From: Mytilus galloprovincialis | Taxonomy: Eukaryota; Mollusca; Bivalvia; Mytilida; Mytilidae | NCBI RefSeq assembly: GCF_965363235.1 | Contig: NC_134847.1 | Span: forward strand, 63,024,439 to 63,088,438 | Reading direction: 5' to 3' | Length of the DNA stretch: 64,000 nt | Shown: positions 22,820 to 35,050 of the stretch, piece by piece | How positions within the stretch are numbered: the first letter of the stretch is position 1 | Layout: every line of letters starts with the position of its first letter | The notes under the pieces: model-generated | The model's database searches: none | What the model was told of the DNA's origin: nothing | Seen by the model: the letters and a program-made list of their open reading frames with translations, nothing else | Translations under genes and position numbers: made by a program

Positions 22820-24240
22820 AAACTCATAAATCCATGGACAAAAAACAAAATCGGGATAACAAACTAAAACCGAGGGAAACGCATTAAATATAAGAGGAGA
22901 ACAACGACATAACACTAAAATGTAACACATATAGACAAAATCCCACGAGAATAACAAATATAACATATATATATAACATCAAAACCAAATACATGAATTT
23001 GGGATAGACAAGTACCGTGACACGTCTTATCGCAATGTGAATTTACACTCAAAAATAAGAGAAAACAAACGACACAACGTTATAATGTAATACACACAGA
23101 AACGAACTATAATATAACAATGACCATATTCCTGACTTGGTACAGGGCATTTTTAAAGGAAAAAATGGTGGGTTGAACCTGGTTTTGTGGCATGCCAAAC
23201 CTCGCACTTTTATGGCCATGTGAAATATAACATCAAAATGACAACACAGGACTACAATATAAATAAATTGGAGAACACAATTGACAAAGAATCACACGAA
23301 CAACAGCCAACAAAAGGCAACAAGTTCAAAATTTTAATACGCCAGAAGTGTATTTTGTCACACAAGACCTATGTGTGACGCACAGATACAAAAGTTTGAA
23401 AGCCGAAACGAGTACAAAGTTGAACAGCATCGAGGACCAAAAGATCAAAAAGGTTGTGCAAAAAACGGCAAGGGTTTTCTGTTAAGTTACCAGAAAATCC
23501 CTATAATTTAGAGTAATTTATACTTTTGCAAACAGTAAATTTAATAAAATGAATATTCAAAATATGTACATGATAAAGCTGAAGTATTAACTAATTACAG
23601 GAAACAACTGAAATACATTTACATAACCAGACATTTGAAACACAAAAGTAGACACATCCGAATACGTTTAAACCTCTACGCCAAGTGACGTCCTATTTGA
23701 AACTGAAAAATGACGAAAAAATGACGTCATTTGAATTAGTAAAACAGAGCATCAAAAAATGAAAAATGACGTCACATAAGAATGAATAAGATAGAATTAG
23801 GATTAATTTAAGATTATATATTTGAACTAAATACTGATATTGCATTTAATAACAAAGCACATTTTAATTCTTATTAATATAAAACTGAGGTAGCAATTAA
23901 CTATATTATAAAACTATGTCAGGTTTGTTATGAATCTAACTTCAAACGTAAAATGTCGTACTGATTACTTTGAACGAAATCAAATCTGATAAATGAAGGC
24001 GGTGATTAATTTTCTTTACCATAACACATAAATATAATAGAAAAGACGTCAACACATTTGACAAAATCCGATGAGAATTACAAATATAACATTAAACATT
24101 TAAACTAAATACATGAATTTGGGATGGATAAGTACCGTACCACGTCTTATAGTAATGCGAGTTCACACTCGGCAAAACAGTCACAATCGGGAATAAGTCA
24201 CGTTTGGTAATTAAAAGATTAGACGACATTATGACAAAAC
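22820..24240 (-). repeat. 3'-region repeats of an RT element
   Basis: Common mussel repeat blocks: TTCAAAACTCATAAATCCATGG, ACATGAATTTGGGATAGAC with AAGTACCGTGACACGTC (near 22990), and AGGGCATTTTTAAAGG with GTTGAACCTGGTTTTGTGG (near 23145). The ACATGAATTTGGGATGGATA block recurs at 24110-24150, immediately beside the RT fragment at 24249. By analogy with the other copies, this is the untranslated 3' side of that minus-strand element. It also contains a bit of the CAAAGTTGAACAGC/GAGGACC repeat at 23415-23445. Confidence 0.55.
23686..23785. promoter_or_regulatory. Cluster of TGACGTCA-type palindromes
   Basis: GTGACGTCC (23686), ATGACGTCAT (about 23730) and ATGACGTCACA (about 23765) lie within 100 bp. 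The 8-bp palindrome TGACGTCA is the CREB/ATF site in animals. No gene start is recognised nearby and the sites lie in repeat-derived DNA, so a regulatory role is doubtful. Confidence 0.25.
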
Positions 24241-24248
24241 ACAATCTA

Positions 24249-24788
24249 CTATGTGGTAAAAATGTCCTTAGCTAGTTTGGTCAACGAAACATCGTATGGA
24301 TCCACCAAATCGTGATGGTGTCCATAAAATTTACGAAGTGTCAATTTTAATCTGTCCTCCTCATAACTTTGTTGGAGCAGTTTCTGCGTAAGGAGCACAC
24401 TCCTGTATATGAAGTCCGTATAGTGTGAACAAGCACGTGAATAACGTATCAATTGTGATATGTAAACACCATACGAAGGGGCAGAGGGTATGTTACTGCT
24501 GAGAAATGGGAAATTGATAATTGGGAAGTTGAAATCGTCCCGTTTATCATAGATTTTCGTGTGAAGTCGTCCATCTACGTCAATATTGAGGAAAAGATCA
24601 AGGTATGAAGCAGTCCTTCTAGTATCAGTGGTATCCTTAATTTCAAGTTCACTTGGATATATGAGATGTAAGTATTGGCTGAAATATGGGTTATTCAATG
24701 ATAGAACATCATCAATATATCGGAAAGTAAAATTAAAGAATTTCGCAAGGTGCTTTATCTTTTTGTCTTTTAGAAGGTTCTGAACCAA
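24249..24788 (-). mobile_element. Reverse-transcriptase fragment, C-terminal half
   Basis: The minus-strand frame of about 179 residues begins just before FRYIDDVLSLNNPYF and runs through YPSELEIKDTTDT, SYLDLFLNID, IYDKRDDFNFPIINFP and YGVYISQLIRYSRACSHYTDF to the normal C-terminus. It aligns throughout with 854-1630 but belongs to a somewhat different subfamily. The 5' part of the RT is missing beyond 24788, as expected for a 5'-truncated retroelement copy. Confidence 0.85.
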
Positions 24789-24789
24789 A

Positions 24790-26550
24790 ATTGACCTTTT
24801 AATACAAATTATGTTTATTTAAGGGGTCATAGCTCCATAAATTGTAAAGGAAAGTGCTGGAAATTTTTTGTTGGTCTTAATAGTATTATCACAAGAATTT
24901 CTACGTGAAATTTGTAATATTTTGGCCCAATTTAAAAAACATTAAAAATTCAGGGCCAATTTAAGCCTTCGTGAACCTTCTCCAAATTTAACGGGTTTAG
25001 AAGGAATTTCAATGGTTTGACTAAAACACGAGTTATAATTATAAAAATTATATTTTGTATATTAGGTACATGTAAATGCATCGTGTCAATTTGAATCTCT
25101 GTGTTTTACACGCTTTAGAATCATTAATTATTGTTAAGGTCTTTCCTCTACCCAAGGAAACCCCTTATTGTTTTTCTCATTTTTTTTTCTTTTTATTTTT
25201 TTCACTTGCAGCCTTTTTTTTTACATGGACTCCCCCTGTTTCTATTGGAGTTATCAAGACCAAAAATGGACCGTTGGTAGATCTCATCATGAGATTTTAC
25301 CAGATGAGGCTGTTTAGGATTTCATCATACTCTGTAGAAGTTATCTACCTTTTATTGTTTTTTTTTCAACATGCCCTCCCCCTCGTTGTTTTTAAAGATA
25401 TCATGACCTTATCTGGACATTAGGTAGATCTCATCATGATGTATTACCATATGAAGCTGTGTAAGATTTCATAATCCCCTTTGAGAGTTATGTCCTCTTG
25501 AAGAAATTTGTTTTATTTGCATTTTTCTTTAAAAGTATTAGAGATAGAATCGATTTGAAAATAGCAGCATGTACAAGAACAGATGACAATGTTTATAAAC
25601 ATAAACAATTCATTTGTTACTAAGCCTTATAAGGAAATATTTTCCTTTGAAAATCATAAATAATTTTTGAAAAATTCAATTTCCAGAACCAGAAGTCATA
25701 GAGACTTGGAACCTTCACCAATAATCTTTAATTCATGTGACCTTTAATATGCACCCAAGGTCAAGGGTCACCGAGTGCAAAAAAAAATTACGCTGCAATT
25801 TCAAGCTTACATATAAGGAAAACGATAAGACTTTGCTGCATACATACAGCGTATAAATTGTTCCTCTCGACGAGCTCTACATTTTATACAAGAAGCCCAA
25901 AAAAGTCCGACCGTCTGTTCAAAAGTTACAACGGGATGATTCTTAAAAGTATAGTATTGTGTGTATATCTTTTTAAAGGTAAAAGATATCAACCTACTAT
26001 AAACTGCAAAGATGATCAGTAATTCAGGACCTTCAATTTGAGGTCAATGTCAGGTCATGATGAAATTTCACCTTGACCTTCACAGTATACGATGACCTTG
26101 ACCATGTGATATTTGAAAGGTCAAGTGGTCCTGAGTTGAATGGTGGTAGTCCCATGTCTACACGACTTCCGGTTCACAAGTTTGGTATTGCATCATATAT
26201 TTGATGATTGATTGTGACATTGATGAACTTTGGAATTGTCCCAATTTTTTTTCTACAATGATATGCTTCATCTGCAGATCATTTATCATTTAACAGATTT
26301 GAGATATCTATTGTCGTTTTAGAGATAATGCAGTTTGGAGATTTGCGAGCGGAGGCATGTATTTCTGAATCAAAAAGAGCTTACCACTTAAATGTTTTAG
26401 AAATTGAAAAGGTTAACATAGTTATATGTTTTACCAAATACCAAAAAACATTCTATGAAAAAAAAAAACCTAAATCAATTTGCAATTTTCAAGTTTTGCA
26501 TTGACTTTGTAAGTTTCATAACTTCTTTTTATATAGTTGATGTTGCATCA
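24790..26550. other. Repeat-derived non-coding DNA
   Basis: Contains an internal duplication (GGTAGATCTCATCATGAGATTTTACCAGATGAGGCTG near 25280 and a diverged copy near 25425). It also has a segment rich in AGGTCA/TGACCT half-sites (25740-26140: CAAGGTCAAGGGTCACC, ATGTCAGGTCATGATG, CCTTGACCTTC). The 115-codon open frame at 25076-25423 runs through T-rich repeat and is not supported as a gene. Confidence 0.5.
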
Positions 26551-26554
26551 TTAT

Positions 26555-27110
26555 TTGCACTTTGTCAAATGGGGTCATCTGATATATCAAATTGAAGGTC
26601 TTTATAAACTCTACTAAAAAATGAAAATTTTAAACCCCCTTTTCATCCCAGGGGGACGGTGGGGTCATTTAGTGCAAACATTTAAATCTCTCAGATGGTA
26701 AGGTTGTTGCATATCAAATGAAAGAATATAAAGCGTACATTTCAAGTTTCAAATTGACGTCTCCCAAAAATGGATGGATGGGGTCATTGAGTGCAAAAAA
26801 TAATTTTTCTTTTAAGATAGGATTGTTGTATATCAAATGAAAGGTCATGATGTGTACATTTGAAATACCAAATTCCGACCTCCATAAATTAGTTGGATAG
26901 GGTTATTAAGTGCAAAAATCAAACTTTCTAAAAAATGGCGTTGTCGCATGTCAAATGAAAGTGCATCTACTCTATGTTACATATATCATAATTCTGATCT
27001 CAAAAATGTAGGCGGATGAGGTCATTAAGTGTTAAAAGCGAAAAGTTTCAGAAGGTATGGTTGTCGTATATTAAACGAAAGGTCGTACAAAGTACATTAC
27101 GAAAACATCA
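26555..27110 (+). repeat. 119-bp-period tandem array
   Basis: The anchor GGGGTCATTTAGTGC (with variants) occurs at about 26661, 26780, 26899 and 27018, exactly 119 bp apart. An additional partial unit starts near 26571. Each unit continues with a CATATCAAATGAAAG block and a TACATTTCAAGTTTCAAATT-type block. The units are diverged from each other, so this is an old satellite-like array or the internal repeat of a larger element. Confidence 0.8.
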
Positions 27111-27189
27111 CTTTTACAAGAAAGACCTTTCAATTGTTTTACAAACAATTGAGATGCTAGTTACTTATTGTTATTTTCTTGTCGGAAAC

Positions 27190-27335
27190 ATACTGACACA
27201 ACCGTGGCTAACAAAGAAAAAAACAACACACGAACAATAGTACACAAAACACAACATAGAAAACTAATATTGAGCAACACTACCCCCATTGGGTCATCCA
27301 GCTGAGGTTGTGTAAGTAGATTCTGCTCCATATGT
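27190..27335 (+). repeat. Common mussel repeat fragment
   Basis: Blocks ACACAACATAGAAAACTAAT, GAGCAACACTACCCCCATT and GATTCTGCTCCATATGTGG. They are related to 6855-6975 (ACATAGAAAACTAAAG, GCAACACTAACC, CCTGCTCCGAATGTGG). Confidence 0.6.
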
Positions 27336-27339
27336 GGAA

Positions 27340-29180
27340 CTCGTCGTGCAAATGTTTCGTTAAAAACCAACATCAACCAATAGATCAACTATGACTGTTG
27401 TAGTATTTTCCCCGTTGAAATGTTTTAACATTTTATCAAACATACTTGCATAATGCTACAAATCACCAAATTTAGATTTTGAAAAATGAAAGGAATGAAA
27501 ACTTAGTCGTCTTTGAATATTTTAAGCAAAATTTACCCACCACAAACTATCACCCAAAGAGAATTCAATGTGCATTTAACATGAAAAATAATGTTACTGT
27601 AAAAAAAAGACACCAGATGTTATAAGAGAAAGACTTTAACAGAAACTTTAAGATGAGATTTATTTCAGGGACCGAGTCTGAACTACGAATCCTAATTAAA
27701 AACAACTGGACGCTTCATTTTCAAACAAACCTCACATCGTATGGTTAAATTTTTTTTAGAAATTCATTCTTCCTTGCCTTGTATTGATATAAGAAAATTG
27801 TGTTACAACTCAATTCACGCGGTTAAGATCACGAAATTACCCAAAATGATAGATTAATTACACTGATGAAGCCACATCAAATAAAAGACGCATTTTTTAC
27901 AATTAATTGATTCCAATTTGACTTGAAGGCAAATTAGGAGCAGGTTATATAATAGACCGAAAAGTATCTATAATTCGAATATAAGAAACACATGTTGTTG
28001 CATAATATTGTGACGAAAACGTGACCTCCGGGTTGTGTCGGGATGGTAAATGCTGGCTGGGTCTCCAATCTTTAAAAAAAAAAACAGACGACAGATGCCA
28101 ATAACACCGTGATCGACAGACACAAATGATGCACATTACTGATTTCCTTGTTTAGGGAAATCCTGGTCACATGAAATTATATGGGTTCTTGAGTAGTGCA
28201 TAACGTAAGAAACTCTTAAGTCGATGAAACATTTCACTATTATTATTCAAAAGACATTTAATACTTCAAACACCATTTCACAATGATTTGTGATACACGT
28301 AACAAGTGATGATTATTATTTCAAACCCGCAGAGTAATGTTAATAACAACGCAGGCCCTATTTATACTAGTAAATAGCCTGAATTATGATAATAAAACAC
28401 TAACCAAAAAATATCGTGCATAAGTTTCCGATGGGATACCTAACTACAAGGCCAAACGGGGCATATCTGGTAAGGCTACTAGGGCAAAAGATATAATTGC
28501 ACTAGGTCATGGGAAAATGAAAGTTGATACAGGAAATATCCGTTATGTATCACTAACCTTATTCCTGAACAAAGAATGGCCCTAAAAAACTCATTAACAT
28601 ACTAAATTGAGATGAACAGGAATATGAATGATGAAATACTGATGATAAGTGCAAAAGTAAATGAACTTCATGAAATATAAAATAAAGAGGAAGGGTGAAA
28701 TGCAAATTCACTACAGTATTTTCAAAACATTCGGTAAAAGATAAGATTGGAAATTTCGTATAACGTATGATAGACATTGAAAAAAGGGAAATATCAAAAC
28801 AGACATTATCTAGAAATCTTTAGTAGGTTAGTTTTGTCTGAAGTGTATCTCTTCATTCTCCTATCTGTATTGTAGCCATATTAGTCACACGCAATTTTAC
28901 AAACTGGTCATATGTTCATAACGGTGTAAAATGATGCTTTGAAGTTATAAAGTTATAAAGCACAGAAAGGGACACTGCACTACTAGCGTACAGTAAAAAA
29001 AATATAAGACTTGAGAGTATTCTTTCTGAAAACATGACAGATCTTAAGGATACTAAAACGAAACATGGCATTATAGAAATTATAATTATATATCTTAAAA
29101 ACTGAAAGCTAAAATTATACGAAAATATTGTAATTTGTGACATTAACATCATCCACTGTGTTTTAACAAAATATTAACAA
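27340..29180. other. Intergenic stretch, no supported gene
   Basis: AT-rich with only short open frames and no recognisable protein content. The last part (about 28900-29190) is presumably the 3' untranslated region and downstream flank of family copy 2. Confidence 0.5.
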
Positions 29181-29192
29181 ACTTCCTCATTT

Positions 29193-29681
29193 CTATAAAT
29201 AGTATAATCGAAGGCGATTATACTCTCCAACTTTGTAGATATACTTTTTTCCACGAGGTATTGACACTTTAAGTTGATCGTTTTTCTGCACTTCAAATAC
29301 TTCATGTAGAATTAACTGACTGACGAACTGTTTTCTTCTTCCCGGTACCCCAAATATTCTCTGACAGGTTGTCTGATTTGTGCGTATAAGGGTTATACAA
29401 GCGGCAGCCTTAAATTTCTTTTCCTTGCTTCTAGTCGTTAGAGATAATTCTGCTTTTAGCATTCCACCTGTCGGCACACTAAATAAATGGCAGTTGGTCA
29501 CGTTAAATGAAACTGTTTGTGAAGATTGCGTCCAGTGAAAATTGTATGATTTTGTTTCATTGTTCGAACTACTTCGGAAAGCAAGATTGTATAATCCTAC
29601 ACTTGGTGTTTGTTTTGCAACTACAAAAAGTTTTGCAGAGAGCACAACAACGAGCACGAGCTGTACTAATGGATACATCAT
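29193..29681 (-). CDS. Small secreted beta-rich protein, family copy 2 (TNF/C1q-like fold suspected)
   Basis: A 162-residue protein. The signal peptide spans about residues 1-22 (hydrophobic core VQLVLVVVLSAKLFVV). The mature part starts with a VGLYNLAF strand. Conserved blocks: FSVPTGGMLKAELSLTTRS (about 67-85), AACITLIRTNQTTC (Cys95 and Cys106, a probable disulfide), VPGRR, VSQLILHEVFEVQKNDQLKV and GKKYIYKVGEYNRLRLYYL at the end. Cys64 is extra relative to copies 1 and 3. It is preceded on the minus strand by TTTTGCAG, then ATTTATCTGGT and two ATG codons. A 5' leader intron is therefore likely, and either Met could start. It has no membrane anchor beyond the signal peptide, so it is probably secreted. 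It is closer to copy 3 than to copy 1. Function is not assigned. Confidence 0.8.
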   Translation of the reverse strand: MMYPLVQLVLVVVLSAKLFVVAKQTPSVGLYNLAFRSSSNNETKSYNFHWTQSSQTVSFNVTNCHLFSVPTGGMLKAELSLTTRSKEKKFKAAACITLIRTNQTTCQRIFGVPGRRKQFVSQLILHEVFEVQKNDQLKVSIPRGKKYIYKVGEYNRLRLYYL

Positions 29682-30129
29682 ACCAGATAAATCTGCAAAA
29701 CCAAGAAAAAAATAACATTTTAATTAACATGTGACATGTTGACATTATTAAAAGAAGTATACAAGAAATCTTAAATGCATTCACTTGTTTTTATTCTTTT
29801 ACAAATAGGTAACTGAATGCTGATATTGTTCTCACAAAATTAAAACATTGGGATGTTACAAAACATTACAAAACATAAACAATTCAGAACCAATTCAATG
29901 TCAACTGTAGTCGTCAAAAATTAAAACCACCACGAACACATCAAACATCACAAGAAAAGAAGATGTTTCATATTTCATTAATTTCAATGATCCGAATTAG
30001 TAAACCCAACTTAAAGAAGAATATCAAAATTTGGTACATATATAAAAATATCAAACTCATGGTATTAAACTAGTTATAATTCAAACTGTTTAGATGTCGA
30101 CCTATGCAAAAAAAAAGTAGATTACTGTG

Positions 30130-30235
30130 ATAAATAACCTCATCAAAGATACTCATCTTAAAATTTGGTACACCAGAAGCGCGTTACGTCTGCAAAAATT
30201 CTCATCGGTGACGTTCATGTATTAAAGTAAACGGC
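30130..30235 (-). repeat. Dispersed bivalve repeat, copy F (partial)
   Basis: On the minus strand: AACGTCACCGATGAGAATTT, then GCAGACGTAACGCGC, then TTCTGGTGTACC. A diverged copy of the core described at 3868-4085. Confidence 0.65.
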
Positions 30236-30479
30236 TAAATAAGATAATTTAAGATATAATGTGCATATATGAACAAAACAAGAAAAATTACTATTTTCTA
30301 TAATATTTTTATCAATTTTTAAAAAATTTCTCTAAGTTACTAGATTTGACATGAACCGAATATTAAATAGTTGTTAACCGTTAAGTTCCGAAAAGAGGAA
30401 TCTGGTGTCATGATTTAGCACACCATTACATTACATTGTTTAATTGTAGAATATCTTTAAAACAAGAAAGAAAGAAACG

Positions 30480-30650
30480 TATCTCAGATACCAGGATTAA
30501 AATTTTGTATTTGCGCCAGACGCGCGTTATCGTCTACAAAAGACTCATCAGTAACGCTCGAACAAAAAGTTTAAAAAAAAAATGCCCAATAAAGTACGAA
30601 GTTGAAGAGCATTGAGGACCACTAAATATTGCCAAATTCTGCTAAGTGAC
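30480..30650 (-). repeat. Dispersed bivalve repeat, copy D
   Basis: On the minus strand: GTCCTCAATGCTCTTCAACT, then GTTACTGATGAGTCTTTTG, then TAGACGATAACGCGCGTCTG, then TTTTAATCCTGGT. Same order as copies A-C, but the base after GACGA differs (TAACGC instead of AACGC). Confidence 0.75.
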
Positions 30651-31425
30651 AGACCTTGAAGCAAAGACGATTTTTCCGCGTTTTATTCTCTACCTGCTCA
30701 ATTCTTTTTCGCTTTCTCGGGTAAACTAATAATTGATATCATTCTTAACACTAATACCTGTATAGAATTTTTCTATCCAATTTGACGTGATTACATTGCA
30801 TCATTATCTATTTTACTACAAATAAACTTCATGGTAGAAATTTAATATTTTACAATTTTGAAAAGCAATTGCAGTTAAATTTTGACTACAAGTTGGATCT
30901 AAATTCAATTTAATCGCAACTTTTGTCTAGATGAGTCAGCACGAAATATTAATTAACAATAATATGTGCTTCCATTTTATAAAAAAAAACAATATCTAGA
31001 TGTTTTAAGGCTTTTAACGGATTGAAAATGTCATTCGTGATATTACATACCATGTATTTCAGAATCGGCAATATCAACAATAAAGGAAAACACATGTTTT
31101 TATTTGATAATATGCTTTTTTCGTTGTCCTAGAATAGCCAAATTGCAACATTGCTAAATATACTCTGGAAATAACCGTTTCATCACTGGGATTGGTTAGC
31201 CTCAACATAGTCTTGAAAATTCCCGACGACGTAAATAGATTTAAAATAATGTCAAATGAATCTGATTAACACTATGGACTAAAATAAAGAATAGAAAGAA
31301 TAATGCAGTGTATTAAATCCGTACCTCATGATTGTAACTTTGATCTTAATAGTCATTTTCAAAATGTGAATTATATTTGTATATATGTATACTATACGCT
31401 CTGTTCGCTTATACATAGTTTCAAG

Positions 31426-31426
<1 letters not shown>

Positions 31427-31452
<26 letters not shown>
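31427..31452. repeat. (TA)n microsatellite
   Basis: An uninterrupted AT dinucleotide run of about 26 bp. Confidence 0.95.
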
Positions 31453-31456
<4 letters not shown>

Positions 31457-31660
31457 AGCTCAACCGATAACCTTACTGACACAGAGAGTTCGGTTCGTCC
31501 AGTGATTTTTTTACAGGTCTTCCATTTACTACATACTGTCAATCTTCGAAATCAATATAATGAAACAAGGACAGCACGGAAAAAAATCAATTGTAAAGAA
31601 ATATACTTTTATCTACACCTGATTTGATCATAAAATTGATGGCGTCTTTGTTAGAATAAA

Positions 31661-31686
31661 TTTGTTTTTTTTTTTTTTTTTTTTTG
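31661..31686. repeat. Poly-T tract
   Basis: A homopolymer of more than 20 T with one G near its start. Possibly the reverse of a retroposon poly-A tail, but no element body is recognisable beside it. Confidence 0.85.
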
Positions 31687-32499
31687 TATTAATTCTTTAG
31701 TAAGTTGTGTTGTTGCATGTGTGTAATTTGTTAACTGTATTTTTGTGCAGTGACCCAATTATTGTAACATTAACTTGTTAAATCTTTTTGGGTTTCTTAT
31801 CCAATATAATTGAACTATAAAAAAACTGCTAGTTTCATAAAAGAAGTAAAAATTAAAAAGTTAAGGCAAACATGAATTCTGAAAAATATAAATATATAGT
31901 GCAGCTTACCACAACGATGTTTTTCCAAATAATAATGTAATGTTAGTAACAATTGTACAAATATTAAATTCGAAAAACTGAAAATTAGAAAAGGGGAAGT
32001 CCGTAAAAACTACCAAATTCATATGCTATTAATCGAAGGAAAGAGTGCAATCGTGTATCTAGCAAGAGAAAAACGACCCTCACTAAAACTTTAAGAAAAC
32101 CGCAGATAAGATATGATAACTGATATAATAAAAGGGGGATTAACACGCCCTATTAACGTTAAAGTATTTACTTTATTTGATAAACATTTAAGATCAATTA
32201 GCATTTGTACTACTAACATTTGCCATTGTAACACCTTGACATTGAACTCAATAAAATTATTCGATATGTAAAAGGTGAACCCTAAACACTTCCTCCTGTG
32301 CTAAGTAACCAGATATATTAGAAAACAACCAATCATTAAAACGAAATCTTTCATCCCGACATTTTTCAATACCTTTAACTGTTGATATGTAAAGTGACTG
32401 TTTTGTGTTCATTCGACTATATTGAGCTATGTTGAAAGACGTGCATAATGGCCAGTTTTACAAAATATAAATGGTTTGATCTTTTAAAAGACCAATATG

Positions 32500-32715
32500 A
32501 TTTTCTCGGCTTTTTTGGGAAAATGAATGCAATTTAGAGATCACCCCTAGTTTTTGGTGGGGTTCGTGTTGTTTATTCTTTAGTTTTCTATGTTGTGTCA
32601 TGTGTACTATTGTTTTTCTGTTTGTCTTTTTCATTTTTAGCCATGGCGTTGTCAGTTTGTTTTAGATTTATGAGTTTGACTGTCCCTTTGGTATCTTTCG
32701 TCCCTCTTTTAGGTA
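32500..32715 (+). repeat. Common mussel repeat (retroelement 3' region)
   Basis: TTTTTGGTGGGGTTCGTGTTG, then TAGTTTTCTATGTTGTGTC, then CCATGGCGTTGTCAGTTTG, then GACTGTCCCTTTGGTATC. The same blocks, more diverged, end the segment at 35700-36105. The first blocks also occur at 8437-8520. Confidence 0.75.
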
Positions 32716-32719
32716 CTTG

Positions 32720-34585
32720 GTGCAATTTAGATACGTTGACGGTTGAGATACTATGTTTATAAGGAATGCGCTATATTTATTTTTTAATTCTATATTCCTT
32801 TTTTTTAAGTTTCGAATCAAGTTTTAACCAAGTTTAATAAGAGCAGTAATGATAAGATAGTCATTTCAAAATTAATTAAGATTATTATAACTTTAAAAAC
32901 AAGAATGACTTCAAAACAGCAGTGTTTTAGAACTGCTAAAGAACGTATTGTAGTTTTAATTGCACTGTTCAAGTATTCGTAAAAAGATTGTAGTAAAATG
33001 ATGACCTGTGCACCGTGTCCCGTGGTAATTGTTAACAATAAAATAATTGGTTGGTACAAAACTGAAAGTAGTAAATACGAAAAAGCGAAATTAAAAAACA
33101 TTTTTTTTTCAAATAAGGAACTCTTTATTATATTTCCTTATTTGTAATAATTGTGATTACCAGTGTAGCTTAGCTTTAATCCATTCTTTATATTTTAGTA
33201 CCTCACTTGTCTTTAAATCTCAGTTTAAAACATGCAGCGTTACATCATTTTAATATATCAACCGATATCAATATTGTGTTGTAGGTGAAGATAATGACAG
33301 TTTTTTGCAAATTTTTAATATTATTTGTTTATAAGAGTTAACTTACCACAAAATCTGATCTTGATAGTTTAAAATTCAAATTTCAGTAGTGTCCAAATAT
33401 TACTTGAAGTGCCAAAGTTTATAATCAAAGTGTTTGTTAAGGTTAACATTTAATAACATATTCAACAGTTTTATCTTATCAATATAGTCTACTGATGATA
33501 CGTCCATAAAAACTATAATGAAATATACATGTCTTAAACTACTAATCAAAATGGAAATTTTGAAAAAAAGTTTTAAATAGTAATGATGCAATTTTAGTAT
33601 AATTTTATTGGTTGTTGCCACAAACCCCTTATTGCAAATTTGACCCGGCAACAAAACAAACAAGTTCAATACATCTGTTTACAATGATTTAAACACAATT
33701 TGTTTGAAAATCAAGATTAACTGCAGGATAGACGAACACTGTATGCTCGTGAATGTAGTTCATACACAATGTGGAAATGTTTTACCTATTGAAAGTGTAC
33801 GTTTTGAAAGGAGAGGGGAGTCAAAAAATATATAGATCGCTCAATTGTTTAATAAATTTACAAGGGGACAAAGTTTTTCATGCTCCTGAAAGTATATCTA
33901 GTTGCAGTCAACCTTTTTATAGAACGCATTCTCATTCATGAAAATTTATTTCATGCTAGTATTATGGATATACACGCCTTTCAATGACTGGCTTCCCACA
34001 ATTCAGGAATAAATGTATATTCTACCGACGAATATTACTGGACCACATTTGAGTTATTTCATATTTTTTTGTGTTATTTCGCAATTACATTATTAACATA
34101 GTTTTTCAAAAATATATTACGAGACTCAAAAGGTTAAAAAACAATATAATGAAAATGAAATCATGCTGTCTCATCATACAGACATGACACAATCCTGAAA
34201 TTGCTGGTGTTTGTGAGGTGGCTTTTTCATCGAACCTTTGGAACTGAAATTTGAAGTTTGTAATAAATTTAATGTCTAATGTTTATAATATACCGACTAC
34301 GATCTCATTCTTCTTGTGAACCTTTTGATATAAAATTTATCAATATGTGTCTACTACACTTTGAACTAAACCATGAAAATTCCAAAGTAATATTTCAGAC
34401 ATTTTATGTTCAGTAAATATCTGCATGATTGAAAGTTGCACGTTATTGTTTTCTTTATAATTTCTTTGAATGCTATAATATCAGTTTTGTTTGTGACAAA
34501 AAGATAAACTGAGATCATGTTTTATCTTCATAAAGGTTGGTCGGTAGATTTTTAAAAATTTATATGGTGAATACATATCACAATT
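32720..34585. other. AT-rich stretch, no supported gene
   Basis: Open frames at 32817-33101 and 33400-33669 (minus) are AT-driven, with no recognisable domain or splice context. Confidence 0.5.
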
Positions 34586-34589
34586 TATA

Positions 34590-35050
34590 TTGCATACAAA
34601 GAAGTGGTATGAATGCTACTGAGACAACTCTCCACAAGAAACCACAATAACACAGAAATAAACAACTATAGGTCACCCGGACCGTACGGCCTTCAACATT
34701 GAGCAAAGCCCGTACCGCATAGTCAGCTATAAAAGGCCCCGAAATGACAATGTAAGACAATTAAAACGAGAAACCCAACGGCCTATTTTATGTACAAGAA
34801 ATGAATGGAAAACAAATATGTAACACATAAACAAACTACAAACACTACGCTGTTGACTGCTCTATGGTCGGGTTGTTGTCGGTTTGACACATTCCCCATT
34901 TCCTTTCTCAATTTTACTAAATTACAGGCTCCAGACTTAGGACAGGCACATACATACAGAATGTGGCTGGGTTACACATGTCAGCGGGATGCCAACCCTC
35001 CCCTATCCCGGGACAGTGGTGTAACAGTACAACATAAGAACGAACTATCA
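34590..35050 (+). repeat. Common mussel repeat with a nested short insertion
   Basis: The outer repeat runs GAAGTGGTATGAATGCTACT, GAGACAACTCTCCACAAG, CGGCCTTCAACATTGAGC and CCCCGAAATGACAATG. It continues after an interruption with CTCCAGACTTAGGACAGGCA and GATGCCAACCCTCCCCTATC. The piece at about 34850-34920 (GACTGCTCTATGGTCGGGTT, then TTTGACACATTCCCC) interrupts it. That piece occurs alone at 43915-43980 and, reversed, at 40905-40985 and 45340-45400. The uninterrupted junction is visible at 8690-8790. Confidence 0.7.

Noticed and set aside
25076-25423. A 115-codon frame as a gene
   Set aside because: It crosses T-rich runs and an internally duplicated non-coding repeat, with no recognisable domain.
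26555-27110. A CRISPR-like array
   Set aside because: The periodic units are diverged along their full length with no constant repeat/variable spacer pattern, and the genome is eukaryotic.
31385-31627. A frame with an SSIYIYIYIYIDS stretch
   Set aside because: It is a translation of the TA microsatellite, with no other support.
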